NCBI GenBank assembly: GCA_934424575.1
Contig: CAKRXU010000020.1
Coordinates: 1 to 47,539, forward strand
Length of the DNA: 47,539 nt
Direction: 5' to 3'
DNA from: an uncultured Blautia sp.
Lineage (GTDB): Bacteria > Bacillota > Clostridia > Lachnospirales > Lachnospiraceae
Shown here: positions 8,264 through 16,003 of the stretch, piece by piece
Layout: every line of letters starts with the position of its first letter
Position numbering within the stretch: position 1 is the first letter of the stretch
Position numbers and translations under genes: made by a program
The notes under the pieces: generated by a model
Seen by the model: the letters and a program-made list of their open reading frames with translations, nothing else
Database searches by the model: none
What the model was told of the DNA's origin: nothing

Positions 8264-8722
8264 ATGATATTAAAAGAAAAAGAACGCACAACGATCCAGG
8301 ATCTACAGACACAGGAAAAAAGCTGTATTGAGAAATACGGAAGATATGCACAGCAGGCCAAAGATCCTGAACTGAAAAATCTTTTCCAGACGCTGCAGCA
8401 GAAGGAGAGAGAGCATTACGATTCACTGGAACGTGTACTGAACGGCGAAGTGCCGCAGTGCAACTGCAACGACAGTGACGGAAGAGATTACCAGCCAAAA
8501 GCAACCTACACAGCCATGAGTTCCCCGGAGGACAAACAGCAGGATGCTTTTCTGGCAACAGACTGTATTGCAACAGAGAAACTGGTATCAGGAGAATATA
8601 ATTCAGAAGTTTTTGCTTTCGGTGACAGCGGTGTGCGTAAGCTGCTTGCTGATATCCAGGTAGAAGAACAGAACCACGCCGAAATGCTGTACAAGTACAA
8701 AACAGTAAACGGTATGGCCTGA
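8264..8722 (+). CDS. Ferritin-like spore coat protein (CotF-like)
   Basis: A 152-residue, mostly helical protein resembling CotF/COG5577 coat proteins with a ferritin-like fold. I prefer the ATG at 8264 (MILKEKERTT), which has GAGAGGAAG eight bases upstream, over an in-frame TTG at 8234. Helix features include LQTQEKSCIEKYGRYAQQ, then QKEREHYDSLERVL and, near the end, EVEEQ-like VEEQNHAEMLYKYK, which supply the paired E-x-x-H elements of ferritin-like proteins. A short Cys-x-Cys (QCNCND, about 68) sits in a loop between helices. The family is found in spore formers, so it supports a Clostridia host, although some members occur in non-sporulating strains. It is followed by a strong terminator. 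Confidence 0.75.
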   Translation: MILKEKERTTIQDLQTQEKSCIEKYGRYAQQAKDPELKNLFQTLQQKEREHYDSLERVLNGEVPQCNCNDSDGRDYQPKATYTAMSSPEDKQQDAFLATDCIATEKLVSGEYNSEVFAFGDSGVRKLLADIQVEEQNHAEMLYKYKTVNGMA

Positions 8723-8735
8723 ATTAAAAGAACAG

Positions 8736-8777
8736 AGCCCGCAGTTCAGAAGAGAATGGAACTGCGGGCTTTCTTTC
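8736..8777. terminator. Bidirectional terminator
   Basis: Perfect 12-bp stem AGCCCGCAGTTC (8736-8747) / GAACTGCGGGCT (8759-8770), with T-rich tails on both strands, between convergent genes. Confidence 0.9.
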
Positions 8778-8781
8778 TATA

Positions 8782-9744
8782 TTATACTTCCGGATAATAT
8801 TCTTTAAGGAATGGAATAGAGAAGGTTTCCATTGCTTCCTTAAGATCCTCTGCATTTCTCGGTCCATAGAGTGGCAGGCAGGTGAAGTCGCGGCAGGTGA
8901 GATAACCGAGGACTGCCTGTGTAAGAGAAATCTGGTATTCCTCCATCAGCCCATGAAGTCCCTCAGCAGCCTTGAGGTTTTCTGGTGTATAGTATTCAGA
9001 GTTTCTCACAGCATCTGCCCCGCCGGCATATAATTTGTGGAAAAATCCACTGCAAACGGACATATATGGCATAGCCAGATTCTGCGGATTTTCTGCATGA
9101 TACTTCTGCATTTCCTGATCCATGACAGCAAGGGTATCGTCAGCGAGCGGACGCATGGAAGCAGAACCAATGTTGAACAGAGCTTCGTTTGCGACAAATC
9201 CACGATATCCTTTGGAAGCGGCGTAAGCATCTGCTTCTTTCATGCGGGCAGTGCTCCAGTTAGAGCATGCATAGTAGCGGATTTTACCCTCTTTGCGGAA
9301 TTCTTCCATGATCTCGATCAGTTCTCCGGCAGGAATCGCCTCATTATCTCTGTGATAAAAATAAATATCAATATAATCTGTACCAAGTGCAGTAAGAGAA
9401 AGTTCCAGATCCTTACGCATATTTTCGGCAGAAATCCTGGAAGCGTGCATATCCGGGACAGAAGGAGTCATATCCGGATGACCGCCCTTGGAGAGAAGGA
9501 CGATGTCGTGACGCTTTCCGCTCTGGCGGAGCCACTGGCCAATGACACGTTCACTGCGTCCGATCTCAGACGGGATCCAGTCAGCATAAACACGTGCAGT
9601 ATCGTAAACAGTTCCTCCCATATCCAGAAAAGCATCAAAAATCCTGAAAGCATCCTCGCCATCCCATTTGATTCCGGCGTTCACACATCCCATTCCCATA
9701 GGAGAAAGTTCAAGGTCTGTGTTCATAATCGTAATTTTTTTCAT
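8782..9744 (-). CDS. Aldo/keto reductase
   Basis: A 320-residue NAD(P)H-dependent TIM-barrel oxidoreductase. The AKR catalytic tetrad is intact: Asp48 (GTVYDTA), Tyr53 (RVYADW), Lys86 (LLSKGG) and His131 (IYFYHRD). SNWSTARM (about 160-167) and the C-terminal NAEDLKEAMETF nucleotide-site region are also typical. It resembles bacterial general-stress or sugar-aldehyde AKRs; substrate unknown. The ATG at 9744 follows AGGAAAGG. It has its own promoter (9799-9827, minus) that is divergent from the pst operon, with the Pho-box-like repeats lying just beyond its -35. Confidence 0.88.
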   Translation of the reverse strand: MKKITIMNTDLELSPMGMGCVNAGIKWDGEDAFRIFDAFLDMGGTVYDTARVYADWIPSEIGRSERVIGQWLRQSGKRHDIVLLSKGGHPDMTPSVPDMHASRISAENMRKDLELSLTALGTDYIDIYFYHRDNEAIPAGELIEIMEEFRKEGKIRYYACSNWSTARMKEADAYAASKGYRGFVANEALFNIGSASMRPLADDTLAVMDQEMQKYHAENPQNLAMPYMSVCSGFFHKLYAGGADAVRNSEYYTPENLKAAEGLHGLMEEYQISLTQAVLGYLTCRDFTCLPLYGPRNAEDLKEAMETFSIPFLKEYYPEV

Positions 9745-9798
9745 AATAATAAGTACCTTTCCTGTTATTTCATTAAAAGTAGAATCAGATATAGCTTC

Positions 9799-9827
9799 AT
9801 TATAACGATATTTGAGATACAGGTCAA
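9799..9827 (-). promoter_or_regulatory. Promoter of the aldo/keto reductase gene
   Basis: Minus strand TTGACC (complement of 9822-9827), a 17-base spacer and TATAAT (complement of 9799-9804). Confidence 0.7.
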
Positions 9828-9832
9828 AGATT

Positions 9833-9901
9833 TTTACCCGGAGCTTTTTACAAAGATTTTACAAGGTTACGATTTTGCATTTTACTTTGCGTTCATATAA
9901 T
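9833..9901 (+). promoter_or_regulatory. Pho-box-like direct repeats and pst promoter
   Basis: TTTACA occurs at 9847-9852 and 9858-9863, exactly 11 bp apart, with related TTTACC at 9833-9838 and TTTACT at 9881-9886. The TATAAT -10 is at 9896-9901, and the -35 region (TTTTGC/TTGCAT near 9873-9880) is poor. Direct TT(A/C/T)A(C/T)A-type repeats with 11-bp spacing upstream of a weak -35 are how PhoP-activated promoters look in Gram-positives, so phosphate-starvation activation is inferred. The pstS start is 63 bp downstream of the -10. Confidence 0.6.
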
Positions 9902-9964
9902 TGCAGTTGTCAATGAGGAAAACAAAAAATTAAATAAAGCAAAATAAAGAGGAGATTTATTATT

Positions 9965-10828
9965 ATGAAGAAAAAATTTCTCGCAATCGTAACAGCAGCA
10001 CTTATTGGAACAACCGCATTTGCATCTGCAGCAAGCGCAGCAAGCGGAACAATTGATGTAATTTCCCGTGAAGACGGTTCAGGTACAAGAGGAGCATTTA
10101 TCGAACTGTTTGGAATTGAAGAAAAACAGGGCGATGAAAAAGTAGATATGACAACAGAGGATGCAAGCATCACAAACAGCACTTCCGTTATGATGACAAC
10201 AGTAGCTGGTGATGAGAATGCGATCGGATATATTTCCCTTGGTTCTCTGAATGACACAGTAAAAGCAGTCAAGATCGACGGTGCAGAAGCATCCGCAGAA
10301 AACGTTGCAAACGATACATACAAAGTATCCCGTCCGTTCAATATCATAACAACTGACAGCCTCAGCGATGCAGCTCAGGATTTCGAAAACTACATCATGA
10401 GCTCTGACGGACAGCAGATCGTAGAAGACAACGGATACATCAAAGTAGCAGATGACGCAGCAGCTTACGAGCAGAGCGATGCAGAAGGTAAAGTTGTTGT
10501 AGCTGGTTCTTCTTCTGTAACACCGGTTATGGAAAAACTGAAAGAAGCATACGAAAAAGCAAACGGCGGAAAGATCACTGTAGAAGTACAGCAGAGCGAT
10601 TCCACAACAGGTATCACATCCGCAGCAGAAGGAATCTGCGACATCGGTATGGCATCCCGTGACCTCAAAGATGAAGAGACAAGCGAAAACCTTACAGCAA
10701 CTGAGATCGCAAGAGACGGTATCGCAGTTGTAGTAAACACTTCAAACGATATTGATGATCTGACCAGTGATCAGGTGAAATCCATCTTTACAGGTGAAAC
10801 CACCACTTGGGAAGACCTGGCTAAGTAA
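9965..10828 (+). CDS. pstS: Phosphate ABC transporter substrate-binding protein PstS (circularly permuted)
   Basis: A 287-residue exported phosphate-binding protein. After a Sec signal (MKKKFLAIVTAALIG, likely cut at ASAAS-A), the mature protein starts with SREDGSGTRGAFIELFG and GYISLGSLN, which in ordinary PstS form the second half. Only from about residue 176 does it carry VAGSSSVTPVMEKL, DIGMASRDL, DGIAVVVN and SIFTGETTTWEDL, which normally form the first half. The chain ends exactly where the usual protein would continue into SREDGSGTR, so the two lobes are circularly permuted. Phosphate-contact motifs (GSSSV, SREDGSGTR) are all kept. There is no lipobox Cys, which is unusual for a Gram-positive PstS. 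It is first in the pst operon behind Pho-box-like repeats. Confidence 0.92.
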   Translation: MKKKFLAIVTAALIGTTAFASAASAASGTIDVISREDGSGTRGAFIELFGIEEKQGDEKVDMTTEDASITNSTSVMMTTVAGDENAIGYISLGSLNDTVKAVKIDGAEASAENVANDTYKVSRPFNIITTDSLSDAAQDFENYIMSSDGQQIVEDNGYIKVADDAAAYEQSDAEGKVVVAGSSSVTPVMEKLKEAYEKANGGKITVEVQQSDSTTGITSAAEGICDIGMASRDLKDEETSENLTATEIARDGIAVVVNTSNDIDDLTSDQVKSIFTGETTTWEDLAK

Positions 10829-10855
10829 GACAGAAGATACAGAGTGACAGAACAG

Positions 10856-10875
10856 AGGCTCGGTTTGCCGGGCTT
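10856..10875 (+). terminator. Intercistronic hairpin between pstS and pstC
   Basis: Eight-bp stem AGGCTCGG / CCGGGCTT with a TTTG loop and only a weak T-rich tail. Such a hairpin after the binding-protein gene commonly stabilises or attenuates mRNA so that PstS is made in excess; that role here is inferred. Confidence 0.5.
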
Positions 10876-10911
10876 CTTGTATGTCTATTTAGGAGAGAGG
10901 AAGAGTCCTGT

Positions 10912-11769
10912 ATGAATAAATTTAAAGAACAGGCTATGAAAGTCGTATTTATGGTCGCAGCCTGTGCATCCGTTCTGGCAGTATTTCTGATCTGTCTGTT
11001 CCTGTTTGCGAACGGACTTCCTGCCATCGCAAAGATCGGACCAGTGAAGTTCCTTCTTGGAACAACCTGGAAACCATCCAACGATAAATTCGGAATTTTC
11101 CCGATGATCATCGCCAGCATTTATGTAACAGGCGGAGCAATCCTGATCGGTGTTCCGATCGCACTGTTTACATCCGTGTTCATGGCACGCTACTGTCCAC
11201 AAAAAATTTACCGGCCGCTGAAATCAGGAATTGAACTGATGGCAGGTGTTCCATCCATCGTATATGGTTTCTTCGGTCTGGTACTGATGGTACCGCTGAT
11301 CCGAAACACCTTCGGCGGAACAGGAACAAGCTGGCTGGCAGCGTCCCTTCTTCTGGCGATCATGATCCTTCCGACGATCATTGGACCTACAGAATCTGCA
11401 CTCAGAAGTGTACCGGAAAGCTATTATGAAGGCTCCCTGGCACTGGGTGCAACAAAAGAAAGAAGCATCTTTATGGTCATGCTCCCGGCAGCAAAATCCG
11501 GTATTCTCGCAGCAGTTGTCCTTGGAATCGGACGTGCGATCGGTGAGACAATGGCGGTCATCATGGTAGCCGGAAACCAGGCAAGAATGCCTGCAGGACT
11601 GCTCAAAGGACTTCGAACAATGACTGCAAATATCGTAACAGAAATGGGTTATGCGACAGGCCTTCACAGAGAAGCACTGATCGCAACAGGAGTGGTACTT
11701 TTTGTATTCATTCTGATCATCAATCTGAGTCTTTCTCTGCTGAACAGGAGGTCAGAACATGCAAACTAA
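10912..11769 (+). CDS. pstC: Phosphate ABC transporter permease PstC
   Basis: A 285-residue inner-membrane permease with six predicted helices: TM1 about 9-32, then a block from about 70 to 275. The BPD-transp-1 EAA-type loop is readable as YYEGSLALGATKERSIFMVM (about 173-192), preceded by ESALRSVPE and followed by the family's GIGRAIGETMAVIMVAGN. GVPSIVYGFFGL (about 111-122) is a PstC/PstA hallmark. It forms the phosphate channel with PstA and is driven by PstB. The ribosome site is AGGAGAGAGG. Its 3' end overlaps pstA by 11 bp, so the two subunits are translationally coupled. Confidence 0.93.
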   Translation: MNKFKEQAMKVVFMVAACASVLAVFLICLFLFANGLPAIAKIGPVKFLLGTTWKPSNDKFGIFPMIIASIYVTGGAILIGVPIALFTSVFMARYCPQKIYRPLKSGIELMAGVPSIVYGFFGLVLMVPLIRNTFGGTGTSWLAASLLLAIMILPTIIGPTESALRSVPESYYEGSLALGATKERSIFMVMLPAAKSGILAAVVLGIGRAIGETMAVIMVAGNQARMPAGLLKGLRTMTANIVTEMGYATGLHREALIATGVVLFVFILIINLSLSLLNRRSEHAN

Positions 11770-12664
11770 TGCAGCAACAATAGATCCGACGGTGGAAAAT
11801 ATGAAAAAAAGAAATCAGACATCAACAGCGGACCGCATCCGTTCCTACCTGCGTCATCCAGGTTCAGGAGTGCTTGCACTTCTCACTGTAGGAGCAGCAA
11901 TCGTTACTTTTTCCGTGCTGATCTTCCTGGTGGCATACATCCTTGTCAAAGGTATTCCATATCTGACACCAAGCCTTTTCAGCCTGGAATATACTTCTGA
12001 TAATGTTTCTCTGATGCCGTCTCTGATCAATACCTTTATCATGACAGCTTTATCCCTCGTGATCGCCGCACCGCTTGGAATCTTCGCAGCGATCTACCTG
12101 GTAGAATATGCAAAAAAAGGAAACAAACTGGTACAGATCATCCGTATCACAGCCGAGACACTTTCCGGTATTCCGTCTATTGTATTTGGTCTGTTCGGTA
12201 TGCTGTTTTTTGTAACAGCACTCCACTGGGGAATGTCACTCCTGGCAGGCGCATGTACCCTGGTCATCATGGTGCTTCCACTTATCATGCGTACTTCTGA
12301 AGAAGCATTAAAAGCTGTTCCGGACTCCTACAGAGAGGCAAGTTTCGGACTTGGAGCAGGTAAACTCCGTACTATTTTTACGATCGTGCTTCCTTCCGCA
12401 GTACCGGGAATCCTTGCCGGTATCATTCTTGCAATTGGACGTATCATCGGTGAAACAGCAGCCCTCCTTTATACTTCGGGAACTGTTGCACAGGTTCCGA
12501 ATCTGATGGGATCCGGACGTACACTGGCACTTCATATGTATGTACTTTCCAGCGAAGGTCTTCATATGAACCAGGCATCTGCGACAGCAGTTGTGATTCT
12601 CTTATTTGTACTGCTCATCAACGGTTTATCCGGTATGGTGGCAAAATGTATCGCGAAAGGATAA
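11759..12664 (+). CDS. pstA: Phosphate ABC transporter permease PstA
   Basis: A 301-residue permease, partner of PstC. About 40 mostly hydrophilic residues precede TM1 (about 39-62). The permease domain contains AETLSGIPSIVFGLFGMLFF (about 135-154), the EAA loop YREASFGLGAGKLRTIFTIV (about 189-208) and GIILAIGRIIGETAALLYT. It begins inside the pstC 3' end with its ribosome site (AACAGGAGG) in pstC coding sequence, and pstB starts six bases after it. The operon is therefore tightly packed. Confidence 0.93.
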   Translation: MQTNAATIDPTVENMKKRNQTSTADRIRSYLRHPGSGVLALLTVGAAIVTFSVLIFLVAYILVKGIPYLTPSLFSLEYTSDNVSLMPSLINTFIMTALSLVIAAPLGIFAAIYLVEYAKKGNKLVQIIRITAETLSGIPSIVFGLFGMLFFVTALHWGMSLLAGACTLVIMVLPLIMRTSEEALKAVPDSYREASFGLGAGKLRTIFTIVLPSAVPGILAGIILAIGRIIGETAALLYTSGTVAQVPNLMGSGRTLALHMYVLSSEGLHMNQASATAVVILLFVLLINGLSGMVAKCIAKG

Positions 12665-12670
12665 CAGAAA

Positions 12671-13429
12671 ATGAGTGATAATATTAAACTTTCAATCGAA
12701 GATATGAACCTTTTTTATGGAAATTTTCATGCGCTGAAAGACATCAATATGCATATTCCGGAAAAAGAAATTACTGCTTTTATCGGACCGAGTGGATGTG
12801 GTAAATCCACACTTCTGAAGTCTCTGAACCGTATGAATGACCTTGTAGAAGGATGTAAGATCACCGGAAGAGTAGAGCTTGACGGCGAAGATATCTACGG
12901 TGATATGGATGTCAATGTTCTCCGTAAAAGAGTCGGAATGGTATTCCAGAAGCCGAATCCGTTTCCGATGAGCATTTACGATAACATTGCATATGGACCG
13001 AGAACACACGGGATCCGTTCCAAGGCAAAACTGGATGAGATCGTTGAAAAATCTCTCCGTGACGCTGCAATCTGGGACGAAGTAAAAGACAGATTAAAGA
13101 AAAGTGCCCTCGGAATGTCCGGTGGACAGCAGCAGAGACTCTGCATTGCAAGAGCACTGGCAGTACAGCCGGAAGTCCTTTTGATGGATGAGCCGACCTC
13201 CGCACTCGACCCGATCTCCACATCCAAGATCGAGGAACTTGCAATGGAACTGAAGGGCGATTATACGATCGTGATCGTTACTCATAACATGCAGCAGGCA
13301 ACTCGAATTTCTGACAAAACAGCTTTCTTCCTTCTGGGAGAAGTGGTAGAATTTAATGATACAGATACCTTGTTTTCTATGCCGAAGGATAAAAGAACCG
13401 AGGATTATATTACAGGGAGGTTTGGTTGA
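12671..13429 (+). CDS. pstB: Phosphate ABC transporter ATPase PstB
   Basis: A 252-residue cytoplasmic ABC ATPase of the PstB family. Walker A is GPSGCGKST (about 38-46), the Q-loop is VFQKPNPFPMSIYDNIAYG (about 95-113, with the PstB-typical PNPFPMSIYDN), the signature is MSGGQQQR (about 151-158), Walker B is VLLMDEPTSALD (about 170-181) and the switch His lies in VTHNMQQA. All are intact, so it should be active. The ATG is six bases after pstA, and AAAGGAT supplies the ribosome site at the pstA end. The gene continues without a gap into phoU. Confidence 0.96.
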   Translation: MSDNIKLSIEDMNLFYGNFHALKDINMHIPEKEITAFIGPSGCGKSTLLKSLNRMNDLVEGCKITGRVELDGEDIYGDMDVNVLRKRVGMVFQKPNPFPMSIYDNIAYGPRTHGIRSKAKLDEIVEKSLRDAAIWDEVKDRLKKSALGMSGGQQQRLCIARALAVQPEVLLMDEPTSALDPISTSKIEELAMELKGDYTIVIVTHNMQQATRISDKTAFFLLGEVVEFNDTDTLFSMPKDKRTEDYITGRFG

Positions 13430-13431
13430 TC

Positions 13432-14094
13432 ATGGCAACACATTTCGAACGGCAGCTTGAAGAACTTCATGTACAGATGATCACAATGGGAAGTCTCTGT
13501 GAGAAGGTGATCTCACTTTCAAACAGAGCGATTCGTGGCGAGAACTGTATCAGAGAGATCTTCGATACAGACAGAGAAATCGATACAAAAGAGCGAGAGA
13601 TCGAGAATCACTGCATGCGTATTTTGCTTCACCAGCAGCCTGTGGCAAGAGATCTGCGAGAGGTTTCAGCAGCACTCAAAATGATCTCAGACATGGAGCG
13701 TATCGGAGACCAGGCGGCGGATATCGCTGATCTTTCTCAGTTTATCGAGAACAACCATGTGGAGGTTCCGGAACTGATCGGAAAGATGGCAGAAATGACT
13801 GTCCGCATGGTGACAGAAAGCGTCGATGCGTTTGTAAAAAAAGATCTGAAACTCTGCCGCAAAGTCATTGATGATGATGACCAGGTAGATGACGCTTTTA
13901 ATCAGGTCAAGGAAGAACTGGCGACACTGATGTACCAGAACCTGGATGCAAAAGCAGGACTTGATCTCCTTATGACGGCCAAATATATGGAGCGTATCGG
14001 AGACCATGCGGTGAATATCGCAGAATGGGTTGAATATGCGATCACTGGCAGTCACAGAAACAATGAACATCAAATGGGAGGAAACCAGGCTTGA
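13432..14094 (+). CDS. phoU: Phosphate signalling protein PhoU
   Basis: A 220-residue all-helical cytoplasmic protein made of two PhoU repeats. Each repeat has the metal-site spelling: MISDMERIGDQAADIADL (about 84-101) and AKYMERIGDHAVNIAEWVEY (about 184-203). PhoU links Pst transporter state to the PhoR kinase and restrains uptake when phosphate is ample. I choose the ATG at 13432 (MATHFERQLE) with GGGAGG 11 bases upstream. An in-frame TTG at 13426, overlapping the pstB stop, is possible but closer to the site than usual. The end overlaps the phoR start by four bases. Confidence 0.93.
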   Translation: MATHFERQLEELHVQMITMGSLCEKVISLSNRAIRGENCIREIFDTDREIDTKEREIENHCMRILLHQQPVARDLREVSAALKMISDMERIGDQAADIADLSQFIENNHVEVPELIGKMAEMTVRMVTESVDAFVKKDLKLCRKVIDDDDQVDDAFNQVKEELATLMYQNLDAKAGLDLLMTAKYMERIGDHAVNIAEWVEYAITGSHRNNEHQMGGNQA

Positions 14095-15764
14095 CAAAAA
14101 AGATATTCAGATCAACTGTCCTGGTTTCAGCAATGATCCTGATACTGGGAAGTGCCTTTGTACTGGGCGTTTTGTATCAATATTTTGGAAAGCAGTTAGA
14201 TGGGGAGCTCGAGAAAGAAGCTTCCTATCTGGCGTATGGGGTAGAACAAAACGGCGTTGATTACCTGGAACAGATAAAGCAGAAAGATGCCCGTATTACT
14301 TATGTGGATGCATCGGGAACGGTACTTTATGACAGTCAGGCAGATGCATCTTCCATGGAAAATCACAGTGACCGTAAAGAAATCCAGGAAGCACTGGAAA
14401 ATGGAACCGGATATGCGGAACGAATGTCAAAAACACTGTCTGAAAAGACAGTTTATTATGCGTTAAAGCTTACCGATGGTTCTGTTCTTCGTGTGGCAGG
14501 TACACAGTCTTCTGTTTTTGTACTGATGCTTCAGCTTGTTCCTCCGATCCTGTGTATTGCAGTCATAATGCTGATCCTTGCAGGAATTGCGGCGGCACGT
14601 ATGTCTGCAAATATTGTAAAACCGATCAATGAACTGGATCTGGATCACCCGGAAGAAAACCAGATCTATGAGGAAGTGGGTCCGCTCCTCAGCAGGATCC
14701 ATAAGCAGAACCGCCAGATCCAGACACAGCTTGAAACGGCACGCCGGAATCAGGAAGAATTCCAGATCATCACCGAAAACATGCAGGAAGGACTGCTGGT
14801 CATTGATGCATATACGATCATTCTTTCTGGGAATTCCAGTGTATGGAGAATGTTCCAGGTATGGGAACCAAAGACAGGAGAAAGCGTTTATTCTCTTGAC
14901 AGGAATGAGGATTTCCGCAAGGTGATCGAGGAAGTCCTGGGCGGCCGTCATGGCAGTGCGATGCTGCAGCTGGATGGCGAATATGTTCAGCTTATCGCCA
15001 ATCCGGTATTCAGAGATACTAAAGTTGCAGGTGCAGTTCTGCTTCTTGTCAATGAAACCGAAAAGATGGAGAGGGAGAACCTGCGGAGAGAATTTTCTGC
15101 AAATGTATCACATGAACTCAAGACACCATTGACATCTATCTCTGGTTTTGCAGAGATCATAGAGGGCGGTCTGGTACAGGAAGAAGACATTCGGAAGTTT
15201 GCCGGAAGGATTTACCGGGAAGCACAGAGACTGATCCATCTTGTGGAAGATACCATCAAGATCTCACAGCTTGACGAGGGAGAAAACCCATATGAGTGGG
15301 AAAAAGTAGATGCATATGCCGTAGCAAAGAATGTCTGCGGAAACCTGAAAGAAATCGCAGCAAAGAAGAACGTACATCTCTTTATTGACGGCGAGAAACT
15401 GGTCTTCTGTACAGTTCGCCCGATACTGGAAGAAGTGATCTATAATCTGTGTGATAACGGAATCAAGTATAACAGAGATGACGGTACGGTAAGCATCCAT
15501 CTGCAGGATCTTGGAGAAAGCGTAGAGATCCGCGTCAAAGACAACGGCATCGGAATCCCGAGAGAAGACCGCAGCAGAGTCTTCGAACGCTTCTATCGCG
15601 TAGACAAAAGCCACTCCAAATCCATCGGCGGCACTGGACTGGGCCTGTCGATCGTGAAACATGGCGTTACCTTCCTCGGCGGCACACTCAAGATGCTCAG
15701 CGAAGTTGGTAAAGGAACCGAGATCACCATGACCTTCCCGAAAGAACGCAAAACAAATTTATAA
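14091..15764 (+). CDS. phoR: Phosphate-regulon sensor histidine kinase PhoR
   Basis: A 557-residue membrane sensor kinase. TM1 lies at about 9-31, an extracellular domain of about 110 residues follows, TM2 at about 141-168, then a linker/coiled region (about 195-225), a PAS domain (GLLVIDAYTIILSGNSSVWR, about 236-255), and the kinase core. The phosphoacceptor is His341 in NVSHELKTPLTS; the ATPase part has LCDNGIKYNRDDG (N box), DNGIGIPRED (G1), FERFYRVD (F) and GGTGLGLSIVKH (G2). The start is the TTG at 14091, with GGGAGG nine bases upstream, overlapping the phoU stop. The position after pstSCAB-phoU and the extracellular/PAS layout support PhoR. No response regulator is adjacent, so its PhoP partner must be encoded elsewhere. 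Confidence 0.88.
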   Translation: MTKKIFRSTVLVSAMILILGSAFVLGVLYQYFGKQLDGELEKEASYLAYGVEQNGVDYLEQIKQKDARITYVDASGTVLYDSQADASSMENHSDRKEIQEALENGTGYAERMSKTLSEKTVYYALKLTDGSVLRVAGTQSSVFVLMLQLVPPILCIAVIMLILAGIAAARMSANIVKPINELDLDHPEENQIYEEVGPLLSRIHKQNRQIQTQLETARRNQEEFQIITENMQEGLLVIDAYTIILSGNSSVWRMFQVWEPKTGESVYSLDRNEDFRKVIEEVLGGRHGSAMLQLDGEYVQLIANPVFRDTKVAGAVLLLVNETEKMERENLRREFSANVSHELKTPLTSISGFAEIIEGGLVQEEDIRKFAGRIYREAQRLIHLVEDTIKISQLDEGENPYEWEKVDAYAVAKNVCGNLKEIAAKKNVHLFIDGEKLVFCTVRPILEEVIYNLCDNGIKYNRDDGTVSIHLQDLGESVEIRVKDNGIGIPREDRSRVFERFYRVDKSHSKSIGGTGLGLSIVKHGVTFLGGTLKMLSEVGKGTEITMTFPKERKTNL

Positions 15765-15767
15765 AAA

Positions 15768-15807
15768 ACAGGAGATGCTGACGATCGATCATGTCAGCAT
15801 CTCCTGT
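15768..15807. terminator. Terminator between phoR and the Cys-rich protein gene
   Basis: Perfect 15-bp stem ACAGGAGATGCTGAC / GTCAGCATCTCCTGT. On the minus strand it is followed by TTTTTTATAAA, so it best serves the minus-strand gene pair. On the plus strand the T-tail is poor. Confidence 0.85.
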
Positions 15808-15814
15808 TGTGCTA

Positions 15815-16003
15815 TTAGTAGCAATACGCGCCTTCGTAACGTCCACAGGCGTCTTTTTTGTGAGAAAGTTCTTTGCAGGAACTGCAGCGATCGCAGAATT
15901 CCTGCTCGTAACAGGTAGCACAGACACAGTTCCCACAACTGCTGCGGTCATAAGCCGGAGTACAGGTGTAGGGAAGAGCGTCCTTGGATTTTTCTTCCTT
16001 CAT
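15815..16003 (-). CDS. Small cysteine-rich protein (10 Cys in 62 residues)
   Basis: A 62-residue protein starting MKEEKSKDALPYTC and ending GRYEGAYCY, with ten cysteines. The core spacing is CGNCVCATC, then EFCDRCSSC, then single Cys near the end. This is too many CxxC-type pairs for chance and suggests metal binding or a disulfide-rich fold; I do not recognise a named family. There is no signal peptide, so metal or iron-sulfur binding in the cytoplasm is the likelier reading. The ATG at 16003 shares one base with the stop of the upstream methyltransferase (TAATG), and its ribosome site GGGAGG lies in that gene, so the two are translationally coupled. The pair ends at a strong terminator. Confidence 0.75.
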   Translation of the reverse strand: MKEEKSKDALPYTCTPAYDRSSCGNCVCATCYEQEFCDRCSSCKELSHKKDACGRYEGAYCY

